Program-made: the position numbers and the translations under genes
The notes under the pieces: model-generated
What the model was told of the DNA's origin: nothing
The model's database searches: none
The model's input: the letters and a program-made list of their open reading frames with translations, nothing else
NCBI GenBank assembly: GCA_964564735.1
Contig: CAZMCH010000006.1
Coordinates: 17,725-81,724, forward strand
Length of the DNA stretch: 64,000 bases
Origin: CAZMCH01 sp964564735
GTDB lineage: Bacteria; Poribacteria; DTPJ01
Direction: 5' to 3'
Part shown: piece after piece, positions 34,672 through 43,762 of the stretch
Numbering within the stretch: the first letter of the stretch is position 1
How the letters are laid out: every line of letters starts with the position of its first letter

Positions 34672-36375
34672 ATGTTAAGTGATCTCGAAATTGCTCAACA
34701 AGCAACAATGAAACCAATAACAGAAATTGCTAAAGAAATAGGTATACTTGAAGATGAGCTTGATTTTTATGGCAAATATATGGCAAAAATAGATCTAAAT
34801 ATCCTTGAGAGGCTGAAAGATAGACCTATTGGTAAGTTTATATCTGTAACAGCTATTACACCAACCCCGTTAGGCGAAGGAAAAACGGTTACTGCACTTG
34901 GTTTGGGACAGGGATTGGCAAAAATAGGGAAAAAGGTTATTAATACCAATCGCCAACCCTCAAAGGGACCGACATTTGGTATAAAAGGCGGAGCTGCTGG
35001 TGGTGGATATTCACAAGTTTTGCCTATGGAAAATATAAACCTTCACTTTACTGGTGATGTCCATGCGGTTGAAACTGCCCATAATCTATGTGCTGCTGCA
35101 ATAGATAATCATATTTCACATGGAAATGCTCTTGGAATTGATCCTGTCAATGTAACTTGGAGATATTGTCAAGACCTTAATTCTCGTGCTTTGAGAGACA
35201 TCGTTATCGGATTGGGCGGTGCTGTCAATGGTTATCCAAGACAAACAGGTTTTGATATAACAGTCGCTACTGAAACGATGGCTATTCTTGGTTTGGCTAC
35301 TGATATAAAAGACCTAAGAAAGAGATTTGGACGCACTGTTGTTGGTTTCACTTATGATGGCAAACCAGTAACCGCAGAAGACCTTAAGGTTGCTGGTGCT
35401 ATGACCGTTTTGATGAAAGAAGCCCTTAAGCCAAACTTAGTTCAAACAACGGAAAATACCCCAGTTATTACCCATGCTGGACCTTTTGCTAATGTCGCAT
35501 TTGGTAACAATTCTGTTGTCGCTGATAGAATCGCTTTGAGACTTGCTGATTATGTTGTTACAGAAAGCGGATTCGGTGCTGATATTGGTTTTGAAAAGCT
35601 AATTGATGTTAAATGTCGTCAAAGTGGATTAAAGGTTGATTGTGCTGTTGTTGTCGCATCTGTCAGAGCATTAAAGATGCACGGTGGCGGTTTCTTACTC
35701 AAACCGGGTCAGAAATATGCAAATGTAAAAGAGAAAGCAGAGACAGAAAATTTGCCAGCACTTGAAAAGGGATGCGAAAATCTTGCAAAGTGTATCAGCA
35801 TTGCAAAAACCTTCAATATTCCTGTTGTTGTATCTATTAACAGATTTACATCGGATACAGAAGCAGAAATTAATCTTGTTAGACAAAAAGCTCTTGAGGC
35901 TGGTGCAAATGGTGTTGCTTTGAGCGAAGCATGGGCAAAAGGCGGAGATGGTGCAATAGAGCTTGCTGAAGCTGTCGTCAAAGCTATTGAACAACCACAT
36001 GATATGCAGTTGCTATATCCTGATGATATTTCAATAAAAGAAAAAATTGAGGCTGTTGCAACAAAAATATACGGTGCAGATAAAGTTTCCTATGAGCCGT
36101 TAGCAGAAGAGAGAATCAAATTATATACAAGTCTTGGCTTTGATAAACTCCCAATAAATATGGCAAAGACACATCTGTCAATATCACATGATCCTATGTT
36201 GAAAAATGTTCCAAAGGGATTTACTCTCCCAATTAGGGACATCCGAGCATCAGTAGGAGCAGGATTTTTGTATCCTCTCTGTGGGCAAATGGTAACAATG
36301 CCGGGTTTGCCATCATCACCAGCTTTTGAAAAAGTTGACATTGATGAAGAAGGCAAGATCGTTGGTCTGTTCTAA
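34672..36375 (+). CDS. fhs: Formate-tetrahydrofolate ligase
   Basis: This 567-residue enzyme makes 10-formyl-THF from formate, THF and ATP, the second step of the methyl branch of the Wood-Ljungdahl pathway. The ATP loop PTPLGEGKTVTALGLG lies near residue 60, and TNRQPSKGPTFGIKGGAAGGG follows as the signature. I use ATG 34672 behind AGGAG; the upstream ATG 34648 would span this site. FchA and FolD follow nearby. Confidence 0.97.
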   Translation: MLSDLEIAQQATMKPITEIAKEIGILEDELDFYGKYMAKIDLNILERLKDRPIGKFISVTAITPTPLGEGKTVTALGLGQGLAKIGKKVINTNRQPSKGPTFGIKGGAAGGGYSQVLPMENINLHFTGDVHAVETAHNLCAAAIDNHISHGNALGIDPVNVTWRYCQDLNSRALRDIVIGLGGAVNGYPRQTGFDITVATETMAILGLATDIKDLRKRFGRTVVGFTYDGKPVTAEDLKVAGAMTVLMKEALKPNLVQTTENTPVITHAGPFANVAFGNNSVVADRIALRLADYVVTESGFGADIGFEKLIDVKCRQSGLKVDCAVVVASVRALKMHGGGFLLKPGQKYANVKEKAETENLPALEKGCENLAKCISIAKTFNIPVVVSINRFTSDTEAEINLVRQKALEAGANGVALSEAWAKGGDGAIELAEAVVKAIEQPHDMQLLYPDDISIKEKIEAVATKIYGADKVSYEPLAEERIKLYTSLGFDKLPINMAKTHLSISHDPMLKNVPKGFTLPIRDIRASVGAGFLYPLCGQMVTMPGLPSSPAFEKVDIDEEGKIVGLF

Positions 36376-36405
36376 TTTTTACAAATTTCTATTAGGCTAA
36401 TTATT

Positions 36406-36471
36406 AACCACAGATGGACACATATAAACACAGATTAAGATTAATCTTAGAATCCGTATCCATCTGTGGTT
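36406..36471. repeat. Intergenic inverted repeat of the AACCACAGATGGA type
   Basis: A 13-base perfect terminal inverted repeat (36406-36418 with 36459-36471) encloses a second 14-base palindrome, TAAGATTAATCTTA. It lies between fhs and fchA and could fold in RNA and attenuate readthrough. Elements with CCACAGAT ends are frequent in other bacterial genomes. Confidence 0.7.
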
Positions 36472-36500
36472 TATTGCTTTTATATTAAGGAGGCTTTCAA

Positions 36501-37139
36501 GTGTATATTGATGAGCCAATGAAAAAATATCTTGATGAAACAGCATCAGGCGCACCGACACCGGGCGGAGGCAGTGTCTCCGCACTTGCAGGGGCTTTGG
36601 GAGCGGCGTTGACGAGCATGGTTTGCAACTTCACTGTTGGCAAAGAAAAATATAAGGATGTTGAGGCAGAAGTTGCACAAATATTATCAGAAGCAGAAGA
36701 TTTGAGGGCAAAACTTCTTGACCTTATGGTAGAGGATACGCAAGTTTACAGCGAAGTCTCTAATGCTTATGGGATGCCAAGAGGAACTGCTGAGGAAAAA
36801 GAAGCCCGAACAGAAGCCATACAAAAGGCTCTCAGATTAGCAATGCAAGCACCACTAGAAACAGCTTTTTGTTGCCATAAAATACTCAAGCTAAATGAAC
36901 CTTTACTGGATAAAGGCAATCAAAACTTGATCAGCGATGTTGGTGTAGCTGTCCTGCTTGCTGAATCTGCACTAAGATCGGCAATTTTAAATGTTGAAAT
37001 TAATCTTTCATACATAAAAGATGATGAATTTTGTAATAACACAAGAGAAAAACTCAGCTCAATTATAGCAGAATCATCTGGGTTAAAGTCTAAAATATAT
37101 GACAAGGTAAAAGAAGCCATCGGGGCAAAATTAGGATAA
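36501..37139 (+). CDS. fchA: Methenyltetrahydrofolate cyclohydrolase (formiminotransferase-cyclodeaminase family)
   Basis: This 212-residue protein is of the FTCD C-terminal family, known in acetogens as FchA, which converts 10-formyl-THF to 5,10-methenyl-THF. It has the loop ASGAPTPGGGSVSALAGALG near residue 20. GTG 36501 follows AAGGAGG. It stands between fhs and folD, although FolD can also do this step. Formiminotransferase partners are absent, so folate metabolism rather than histidine breakdown is likely. Confidence 0.88.
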   Translation: MYIDEPMKKYLDETASGAPTPGGGSVSALAGALGAALTSMVCNFTVGKEKYKDVEAEVAQILSEAEDLRAKLLDLMVEDTQVYSEVSNAYGMPRGTAEEKEARTEAIQKALRLAMQAPLETAFCCHKILKLNEPLLDKGNQNLISDVGVAVLLAESALRSAILNVEINLSYIKDDEFCNNTREKLSSIIAESSGLKSKIYDKVKEAIGAKLG

Positions 37140-37150
37140 AATATCCAGCT

Positions 37151-38242
37151 ATGAGTAGTATTGAAATTGTGGAAATTCTATTGCTCTGTGTATTTTCATC
37201 AGCGATTCAAATGACTGCAAATTCCCAACAGCTCAACATATTTCCAGAAGAAGATTGGCAGGAAACTTCACCAGAATCACAAGGTATAAATTCAGTCATG
37301 CTAGATAATGCAATGAATTATCTAGGAACCGAACTTGGTGGAAGTGGAGTTTCAGAATCTCTAATTATTCGTAATGGCTATCTGATCTGGAAAGGATCAA
37401 ATATCGACGCATATCACAAAATTTGGTCTTGCACAAAATGTTTTACTAGCACGGTTCTAGGTCTGTTAATACAAGATAAAAAATGCACGCTTGATACATT
37501 GGCAGTTGAATATTTACCCACCTTAGATGATATATACCCAGAATACAGAAAAATTACATTGCGCCATTTAGTAACCATGACATCCGGATATGAGGCTATT
37601 GGCATAGGCTATGACGACAATCGTTGGAATATACCAACAACACCATTGGCAGAACCCGGAACGAAATATCAATACAACGATAATGCTATGAACCTATTTG
37701 GATATATATTAACACTTATTGCTGGAGAGCCTATTTATGACTTATTCAAGCGCAGAATTGCCGATCCTATAGGCTTAACTCAATGGTATTGGGGCTGTTG
37801 GGGCATTATGGATGGATTATTGATAAATGATGCTTCTGGCTATCTTGCAGGGATACATATAACACCACGACAATTTGCACGTTTTGGGTATTTGTTTCTA
37901 AATAATGGTAAATGGAAAGATAAACAACTACTTAATAAATCTTGGATAGATCAAGCAACCACAAATCAAGTTCCACTTTCCATTGAATATGCCAATTATG
38001 ATGGACGGGGAAGATATGGATTTAATTGGTGGACAAATGGTATAATGTCAAATAACAAGCTAAATTGGAATTTTGCACCACCAAAAACTTATTGTGCTAT
38101 GGGCGGTGGAACAAATTACTGTTTTGTAATTCCAGAATGGGATATGGTAATTGTGCGCATGGATAAAGAAGTCAATTTATCTTTATCACGATCAAATCAA
38201 ATATGGGATAATTTTTTCTATAAGTTAAGGATCATTTATTAA
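37151..38242 (+). CDS. Exported beta-lactamase-family serine hydrolase
   Basis: This 363-residue protein has a hydrophobic N-terminus (about residues 5-25). The serine motif is SCTK near residue 95, followed by YNDNAMNLFGY for the tyrosine motif. The third box is degenerate: MGGGTNYCFVIP. It resembles 6-aminohexanoate-dimer-hydrolase-like esterases more than true beta-lactamases. It starts 11 bases after fchA but has no obvious link to folate chemistry. Substrate unknown. Confidence 0.8.
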   Translation: MSSIEIVEILLLCVFSSAIQMTANSQQLNIFPEEDWQETSPESQGINSVMLDNAMNYLGTELGGSGVSESLIIRNGYLIWKGSNIDAYHKIWSCTKCFTSTVLGLLIQDKKCTLDTLAVEYLPTLDDIYPEYRKITLRHLVTMTSGYEAIGIGYDDNRWNIPTTPLAEPGTKYQYNDNAMNLFGYILTLIAGEPIYDLFKRRIADPIGLTQWYWGCWGIMDGLLINDASGYLAGIHITPRQFARFGYLFLNNGKWKDKQLLNKSWIDQATTNQVPLSIEYANYDGRGRYGFNWWTNGIMSNNKLNWNFAPPKTYCAMGGGTNYCFVIPEWDMVIVRMDKEVNLSLSRSNQIWDNFFYKLRIIY

Positions 38243-38261
38243 ATAACTTACTTGCTTAAAC

Positions 38262-38333
38262 CCACCCCTTAATCCCCTCCCAAGAGGGGAAATCCGCAAT
38301 TCCCCTTTGGAAAAGGGGACGAGGGGGATTAAA
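38262..38333. repeat. Intergenic inverted repeat rich in CCCC/GGGG
   Basis: Outer arms TTAATCCCCTC and GAGGGGGATTAA enclose two smaller hairpins (CCCCTCCCAAGAGGGG and CCCCTTTGGAAAAGGGG). It is much more GC-rich than its neighbours. Similar elements occur as dispersed repeats in cyanobacteria and other groups. This is the only copy here. Confidence 0.75.
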
Positions 38334-38436
38334 ACATTATCTTTGTGATGAATAAAAAACATAAAAATAGGGAAGTCATTTAATCACAAGTTCTAAGCAA
38401 ATCATTAGATTTTAATAATTGATATTTTCAACCAAA

Positions 38437-38475
38437 AAAGTCTCCCTTTCCCAAAGGAAGATTTAGAGGGATTTT
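38437..38475 (+). repeat. Dispersed intergenic repeat, copy B
   Basis: This is the shortest copy of the element with ends AAAGTCTCCCTT and GATTTAGAGGGATTTT. It stands 23 bases before the folD start, just upstream of its ribosome site. See 963-1024 and 60704-60760 for the other copies. Confidence 0.75.
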
Positions 38476-38498
38476 GAAATTAAACAAGGAGAATATTT

Positions 38499-39368
38499 AT
38501 GTCAGCAACACTTTTAATGGGGAAACCCATTGCAGATAAAATTAACGATCAAATAACCGCAGATTTAGAAACGCTAAAAAAGGAAAAAGGCATAGTTCCA
38601 TCACTTGCATCAGTTTTGGTTGGTGATGACCCTGCCTCTAAGGCATATTCAGGAAGACAAAAAAAGAGTGCAGAAAAAATAGGTATAAATTACGAATTAC
38701 ACGAACTTCCGGGCGATATAAGCGAAGATCGGTTAATAGAGTTTATCACCAATCTCAATAATGACAGCAATGTAAATGGTATTATTATTCAAATGCCATT
38801 GCCAACAGGTATCAGTGAACAAAGAGTTCAGGGAACAATCGCACAAAAAAAGGACGTTGAGGGAATAACGCCTGCAAATCTCGGATTAATAGTATATGAT
38901 AGACCAAGATTGATTCCATGCACTTCATTGAGCGCAGTTAAATTGGTTGAGTCTGCTGGAATCAATATATACGGCAAAAACCTTACGCTTGTTGGTCGTA
39001 GTGCTATTGTTGGAAAACCCGTAGCTCTATTAATGCTTCAGAGGAAGTTTTCGCCAACGGTTACCATTTGCCATAGAGGGACTTCTGATACAGGCAATCT
39101 TCCTGATCACGTTAGCAGAGCGGACATACTTATTGTTGCATCTGGAAGCCCTGAACTTGTCAAAGGCGAATGGATAAAAGAGGGATCAATCGTTGTTGAT
39201 GTTGGATTTAACGTGGTTGATGGAAAGACGGTTGGCGATGTGGAATTTGAGGTTGCGAAAGAAAGAGCAGGATATATAACTCCAGTTCCTGGTGGAGTTG
39301 GTCCTTTAACAGTTGCTATATTATTACAGAATACTATTGAAGCAACAAAATGGCAGTTAGAAAGCTGA
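38499..39368 (+). CDS. folD: Methylene-THF dehydrogenase/methenyl-THF cyclohydrolase
   Basis: This 289-residue bifunctional enzyme interconverts methylene-, methenyl- and formyl-THF using NAD(P). The catalytic Lys lies in YSGRQKKSAEKIG. LVGRSAIVGKPVALLM forms the dinucleotide loop and GYITPVPGGVGPLTVA is the C-terminal signature. It follows a pair of intergenic repeats and is 11 bases from the NifU-like gene. Confidence 0.96.
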   Translation: MSATLLMGKPIADKINDQITADLETLKKEKGIVPSLASVLVGDDPASKAYSGRQKKSAEKIGINYELHELPGDISEDRLIEFITNLNNDSNVNGIIIQMPLPTGISEQRVQGTIAQKKDVEGITPANLGLIVYDRPRLIPCTSLSAVKLVESAGINIYGKNLTLVGRSAIVGKPVALLMLQRKFSPTVTICHRGTSDTGNLPDHVSRADILIVASGSPELVKGEWIKEGSIVVDVGFNVVDGKTVGDVEFEVAKERAGYITPVPGGVGPLTVAILLQNTIEATKWQLES

Positions 39369-39379
39369 GGTGTTGATAT

Positions 39380-39811
39380 ATGGGTGGATACAGTGAGAAA
39401 GTGATGGATCATTTTATGAATCCACGCAATGTTGGGTCTTTTGAAGACCCTGATGGCGTTGGTCGGATCGGGAACCCCACTTGTGGCGACATAATGGAAT
39501 TTCAGATCAAGGTCAAGGATGATCACATTGTTGATGTTAAATTTAAGACATTTGGTTGTGGTGCAGCTATCGCAGTATCAAGCATGGTTAGTGAACTTGC
39601 AAAAGGCAAGTCGCTTGAAGAAGCGATGGAAATAACTAATAAAATGGTGGCAAAAGAACTTGATGGTCTGCCAAAAAATAAGCTTCATTGCTCAAATCTT
39701 GGTGCAGACGCATTACATAAAGCTATAAGAGATTTTAGAAGAAAACGTGGCGAACCCATTGAAGATGAACCAGAAGATGAACATGACCACGATCATGAGG
39801 AGGATGAATAA
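39380..39811 (+). CDS. NifU/IscU-like iron-sulfur cluster scaffold with acidic His tail
   Basis: This 143-residue protein has three conserved Cys, in GNPTCGD, FGCGAAIAVSSM and LHCSNLGADAL, which hold a nascent cluster. The last 16 residues (GEPIEDEP then Asp/Glu/His only) form a probable metal-binding tail, not a usual scaffold feature. The gene overlaps the ribosome site of the zinc-ribbon gene. Several Fe-S enzymes are encoded just downstream. Confidence 0.92.
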   Translation: MGGYSEKVMDHFMNPRNVGSFEDPDGVGRIGNPTCGDIMEFQIKVKDDHIVDVKFKTFGCGAAIAVSSMVSELAKGKSLEEAMEITNKMVAKELDGLPKNKLHCSNLGADALHKAIRDFRRKRGEPIEDEPEDEHDHDHEEDE

Positions 39812-39812
39812 A

Positions 39813-40013
39813 ATGGAAAAAAAAGTAAAAAAGGGTTGCAAATGCCCCTATTGTGATATACCCGATCCCAAATCATCTCCGTTCTGTGGTGGAAAAGATA
39901 CAAAGCTACATTTTTGTAGTGAATGTGGTTGTTCAATTCCACGCACAGCCAAGCACTGTCCAGAATGTGGAGCGGAAATGAAAGCTACTGACAAACATAT
40001 ATGTGACGAATAA
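39813..40013 (+). CDS. Small double zinc-ribbon protein
   Basis: This 66-residue protein has nine cysteines: CKCPYC, FCGG, FCSECG and HCPECG pairs, and HIC at the end. I start it at ATG 39813, just after the NifU-like stop and nine bases after GAGGAGG, although upstream ATGs exist in the same frame. Probably a zinc or Fe-S protein working with the scaffold. Function unknown. Confidence 0.7.
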   Translation: MEKKVKKGCKCPYCDIPDPKSSPFCGGKDTKLHFCSECGCSIPRTAKHCPECGAEMKATDKHICDE

Positions 40014-40027
40014 GGAAGGCGAGTAAA

Positions 40028-40270
40028 TTGGTCAAGAAATATTACAAAGTGATTCTTGAGCCTCAAGAGGAAGGCGGTTACACTGTAACTGTTCCTGCTT
40101 TGCCGGGTTGTATCTCTGAAGGCGATACCTATGACGAGGCATTGGTAAATATAAGAGATGCTATAAACCTCTATCTTGAAAGTCTTCAGGCTGATGGTTT
40201 GCCAATACCAGAAGAGACTCATCTCATCGCGGAATTGGAGTGCCAGTATGAGCAAGTTGCCAGTGCTTAA
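40028..40270 (+). CDS. hicB: HicB-family antitoxin
   Basis: This 80-residue protein has the degenerate RNase H-like fold of HicB antitoxins: YYKVILEPQEEGGYTVTVP, LPGCISEGDTYDEAL and a short C-terminal tail. It begins at TTG 40028. The antitoxin comes first, and the toxin start lies inside its end. It binds HicA and probably represses the operon, although the short tail lacks a clear DNA-binding domain. Confidence 0.9.
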   Translation: MVKKYYKVILEPQEEGGYTVTVPALPGCISEGDTYDEALVNIRDAINLYLESLQADGLPIPEETHLIAELECQYEQVASA

Positions 40271-40469
40271 AAGCCATGATGTGATAAGAGTTCTCAAAAG
40301 AGCAGGATTCATTGAGCATAGACAAACAGGAAGTCATAAAATCTTTAAGAAAGAGGGTTTTCGCGTAACTGTTCCTAGACATTCGCGTGACCTCAAAAAA
40401 GGAACTATTAATAGCATCATAGAACAATCAGGATTGACTATTGAGGAGTTTATAGAGTTCCTGCAATGA
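40248..40469 (+). CDS. hicA: HicA-family mRNA interferase toxin
   Basis: This 73-residue dsRBD-like toxin has the catalytic His in RQTGSHKIFKK and the family helix VIRVLKRAGF. It begins at ATG 40248 behind GGAG, overlapping hicB by 23 bases. Both motifs look intact, so the toxin may be active. Confidence 0.9.
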   Translation: MSKLPVLKSHDVIRVLKRAGFIEHRQTGSHKIFKKEGFRVTVPRHSRDLKKGTINSIIEQSGLTIEEFIEFLQ

Positions 40470-41007
40470 GAAAATGCTCTATAAATCAATAAGCACTATT
40501 AGACTTTTAGCAATTCCAGATCAGCGTTTTTGGCTATTCGGCTTTTTTATTGTAACAATGAACCTACACAATTTTACAAAATTTGTAATATACTGCGTAA
40601 ACCGCTTGCCGATAAAGACCTAAAAGATGGAGTGGATCAAGTAAGGAAATGCTATAAAGATGCTCTTTATCATAATAGATGGAAATGATAAAGTGACTAG
40701 TGAAAAGCTGATAGACTTATATTTAAATGGTCGTTATTTTCATAGTGATTCCAAGAAAAATCAGGAACTAGAATGCCTTGAAAACAGCTTTCCTCATCAA
40801 CATATAGAATTTGAATTACGAGATGCTCTACTCAATGTAGCAGAATGTATATTCATAATGAGATAGATAATAGATGAATCATTAATTAGTGTTACATAGA
40901 CCAGAGACAGTATATTATAAGTTTCCAAGCAGTTTATTGTAACCATATAACTAACGATCTGATAAAGATTGTTGGTTTCTATTAAAATACTATTAAGGAT
41001 TAGGCTT
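40470..41007. other. Gene-poor stretch with decayed coding fragments
   Basis: No intact gene is convincing here. At about 40590-40690 a frame without start reads coding-like residues (RKPLADKDLKDGVDQVRKCY) and ends at a stop. An overlapping 68-residue frame (40660-40866) has no ribosome site. These may be remains of a lost gene between hicBA and the diaphorase operon. Confidence 0.45.
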
Positions 41008-41673
41008 ATGGAAAAAATAAACGTGATATTGAACGGTCAAGCAGTTAGCGGAGAAAAGGGAATGACGATTCTGGAACTTGCAAAAGAAAATGGTATTGAC
41101 ATTCCTACCCTCTGTTATCTGGAAGGCTATTTGCCTACGGGGTCATGTCGCATGTGTGTTGTCGAGGTAAAGGGGGCAAGAACGCTTGTTGCCTCCTGCC
41201 ATACTCCAATTGCACCCGACATGGACATACAAACACACTCACCGAAAGTAATTAAAGCTAGAAAAGTTATTTTAGAACTTCTTTTTGCCAATCATACAGA
41301 TAACTGCCTTATGTGTGATAAAGCAAATGTCTGCGAACTTCGCAAGATCGCCTCTGATCTGGAAGTAGGATTAACAAGATATAAAGGAAAAAGGCATTTC
41401 TATCCGATTGATGATGATAATCCATTTTTCACAAGAGATTTATCAAAGTGTATCCTTTGTAGAAGGTGCATAAAGGCTTCTCGTGAGACAAGCGGAAGAA
41501 GTGTCTTTGGTATCGGTAGTAGAGGATTTGAATCAAGAGTAATCGCAAGCCCTGATCAAGAGATTGATGAGGAATTATGCGAGGTTTGCCTTGATGCCTG
41601 CCCTGTTGGCGCATTATCGAGGAAAGACACAACAATACAAAAGAAACGCAAACCTCTATATATAAAAGGCTAG
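41008..41673 (+). CDS. HoxU/NuoG-N-terminal-like iron-sulfur subunit
   Basis: This 221-residue protein consists only of electron-carrier domains. A [2Fe-2S] ferredoxin covers residues 1-80 (CYLEGYLPTGSCRMC). Then come the His-Cys cluster HTDNCLMCDKANVC (about 95-108) and a double [4Fe-4S] part with CILCRRCIKA and CEVCLDACPVG. This is the composition of HoxU, or of NuoG/HydA without a catalytic domain. I start at ATG 41008; an upstream frame start at 40969 adds unconserved residues. NuoE- and NuoF-like genes follow. Confidence 0.88.
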   Translation: MEKINVILNGQAVSGEKGMTILELAKENGIDIPTLCYLEGYLPTGSCRMCVVEVKGARTLVASCHTPIAPDMDIQTHSPKVIKARKVILELLFANHTDNCLMCDKANVCELRKIASDLEVGLTRYKGKRHFYPIDDDNPFFTRDLSKCILCRRCIKASRETSGRSVFGIGSRGFESRVIASPDQEIDEELCEVCLDACPVGALSRKDTTIQKKRKPLYIKG

Positions 41674-41694
41674 TTTTGTTAGGAGGCAAAAACA

Positions 41695-42138
41695 GTGGAT
41701 ACTGTTATTCAGGAAGTTCTAACTCATCATAAAAACGGAAATCTGATCTCTATATTAAAAGAAATACAAGACAATCGTATTGATCTTTCAAAGGATGTTA
41801 TGCTTGAGGTTGCGAAATCTGTGGGCGTTTCTTTCAGCGAAGTTTACGAGATAGCGACCTTTTATTCTTTCATCTCTACTGAGCCATTGGGTAAAAATGT
41901 TATTAGGATATGTAAAAGCATACCTTGTTATTTAAAGAGCAGTGATGTTGTCGTTGCTACTATTGAAAAGGAACTTGGTATCAAGCCGGGCGAGATAACT
42001 GACGACAAGAAATTTTCGTTCCATCTAACAAACTGTATCGGTGCTTGTGATATGGCTCCTGCGATGATGATTAATAAAAAGAGATATGGAAATCTTACGC
42101 CTGAAAAGGTCGTTGAGATTTTGAGGGAATATAAATAA
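41695..42138 (+). CDS. NuoE/HoxE-like [2Fe-2S] subunit
   Basis: This 147-residue thioredoxin-like ferredoxin has cluster ligands Cys in ICKSIPCYL and in NCIGACDMAP. It begins at GTG 41695 after AGGAGG. It would pair with the next protein to form the NADH-oxidising module. It is shorter than many NuoE, but the fold is complete. Confidence 0.9.
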   Translation: MDTVIQEVLTHHKNGNLISILKEIQDNRIDLSKDVMLEVAKSVGVSFSEVYEIATFYSFISTEPLGKNVIRICKSIPCYLKSSDVVVATIEKELGIKPGEITDDKKFSFHLTNCIGACDMAPAMMINKKRYGNLTPEKVVEILREYK

Positions 42139-42175
42139 GCATAGAGCATTTTGCATAACATCAGGAGATAATCTC

Positions 42176-43372
42176 ATGCCAGAAACACGTGTGATACTGA
42201 AAAACTGCGGGGTTGTTGATCCCCTCAGTATTGACAGCTACATAGAAAACGATGGCTTTGTTGGTCTGGACAAAGCCTTAAAAATGTCGCCAACAGACGT
42301 TATTGAGGAAATAAAGAAATCCGGACTAAGAGGTAGAGGCGGTGCAGGATTCCCAACCGGTATAAAATGGGATATGACAGGCAAGGCTCCGGACGATGAA
42401 AAATACGTCCTTTGCAATGCAGACGAAGGCGAAGTCGGGACATTCAAAGATAGATATATAATTGAGAATGATCCGTTCAGCCTTGTTGAAGGCGTTGCTA
42501 TAGCCTCTTACGCTGTCGGGGCAAAAAAAGCCTTTATTTACCTCAGAGCGGAATATAACTATCTTTTAGAGAAATTAAATAACGCAATTGAACAAACAAG
42601 GAAAAAAGGCTACCTTCAATCAGCGGGAGTTGATATAGAGGTATTTGAGGGCGCTGGCGCTTATATTTGCGGTGAGGAATCCGCACTTATTGAATCAATA
42701 GAGGGCAAGCGTGGCGAAGTTCGCTATCGCCCACCATTTCCACCAACCGAAGGTCTTTGGAGAAAGCCAACAGTCATAGATAACGTTGAAACTTTGATGA
42801 ATGCCCCTCGCATAATGACTAATGGTGCGGATTGGTATAGCCAAATGGGCGTTGACCGAAGCAAAGGCACTAAGGTCTTTTCTATCTGTGGTGATGTGGA
42901 CAAGCCCGGTGTGTATGAATTAGTTATGGGAACTCCACTTCGTGAGCTAGTGGAAAACCTTGCACAAGCTAAGAATGTCAAGATGATGCAGATAGGCGGT
43001 GCATCTGGTAGAGTAGTGCCTTATGAAAATATTGATACGCCATTATCGTTTGAGACGGTTCTTGGCGCTGGCGGAGTTATGGTATTTAATCAAAGTAGAG
43101 ATGCTATTGAGATAATTCGCATGAATATGGCATTCTTTGAGGAAGAATCATGCGGAAAATGCTTTCCATGCCGAGAAGGAACGAAAAGAATGCTTGAAAT
43201 CGTAACCCGTTTCCATGAAGGAAGGGCTTATAAAAGAGATCTGCAGGCTTTAGAGGATTTGTCGGAAACGATGATGTTGACTTCCCTTTGTGGTCTTGGG
43301 CAAGCGGCGCCTAATTCGCTGATTGATACCATTAAATATTATAGAAGCGAGTATGAGTCAAGGGTTATGTGA
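42176..43372 (+). CDS. NuoF/HoxF-like NADH-binding flavoprotein
   Basis: This 398-residue protein binds NADH at LRGRGGAGFPTG (about 51-62) and FMN at NADEGEVGTFKDR, with a soluble ligand-binding domain in the middle. A [4Fe-4S] cluster is held by SCGKCFPCREGTKR (about 325-335) and a Cys in SLCGLGQAAP. It has no extra N-terminal ferredoxin and no C-terminal ferredoxins, unlike HydB. Its stop overlaps a 33-residue fragment of a nuclease-like gene, after which metV begins. Confidence 0.92.
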   Translation: MPETRVILKNCGVVDPLSIDSYIENDGFVGLDKALKMSPTDVIEEIKKSGLRGRGGAGFPTGIKWDMTGKAPDDEKYVLCNADEGEVGTFKDRYIIENDPFSLVEGVAIASYAVGAKKAFIYLRAEYNYLLEKLNNAIEQTRKKGYLQSAGVDIEVFEGAGAYICGEESALIESIEGKRGEVRYRPPFPPTEGLWRKPTVIDNVETLMNAPRIMTNGADWYSQMGVDRSKGTKVFSICGDVDKPGVYELVMGTPLRELVENLAQAKNVKMMQIGGASGRVVPYENIDTPLSFETVLGAGGVMVFNQSRDAIEIIRMNMAFFEEESCGKCFPCREGTKRMLEIVTRFHEGRAYKRDLQALEDLSETMMLTSLCGLGQAAPNSLIDTIKYYRSEYESRVM

Positions 43373-43744
43373 TGTCTGAGAATATCCAAAAAGACGAATT
43401 CATCGCTTTAATCCGTGAGTTTCCAGATCGCTCTATCCGTTGGCTTTTAGAAACGCCTGAAAATGTCAAATGAGGTCGAGAACATGGGAAAAACAATGGC
43501 GCAAGAGCTAATTGAAGAAGGAATGAAAGCTGGATTAAAGCAGGGCTTGCAGCAAGGTAAGATAGAGGGTAAGATAGAAGGTTTGCAGGAAGCTATATCA
43601 TTAGGGCTGGAAATAAGATATGGTAATGATGGTTTAGCTTTACTGGAGAATATCGTTAAAATTAATTCTATAGAGAAGCTTGAGGAAATAATGAGTGCAT
43701 TAAAGGTTAGTAAAAAAGTTGATGATATTAAAAAACTGATCTAG
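43372..43744 (+). pseudogene. Remnant of an Rpn/PD-(D/E)XK-like gene
   Basis: Two short frames abut. The first, 43372-43473, is a 33-residue N-terminus with EFPDRSIRWLLETPENVK. The second, 43463-43744, holds a C-terminal type region with AQELIEEGMKAG, three GKIEG-like repeats and a helical end. Proteins of the recombination-promoting nuclease type have such Gly-Lys/Glu-rich C-termini. The nuclease core is missing, so an internal deletion is likely. The link of the two halves to one family is inference. Confidence 0.5.
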
Positions 43745-43762
43745 CAATGGAGTAATAGCTAT

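Noticed and set aside
40660..40866. 68-residue open frame between hicA and the diaphorase genes
   Set aside because: No ribosome site, no family, and an overlapping coding-like fragment in another frame suggests decay.
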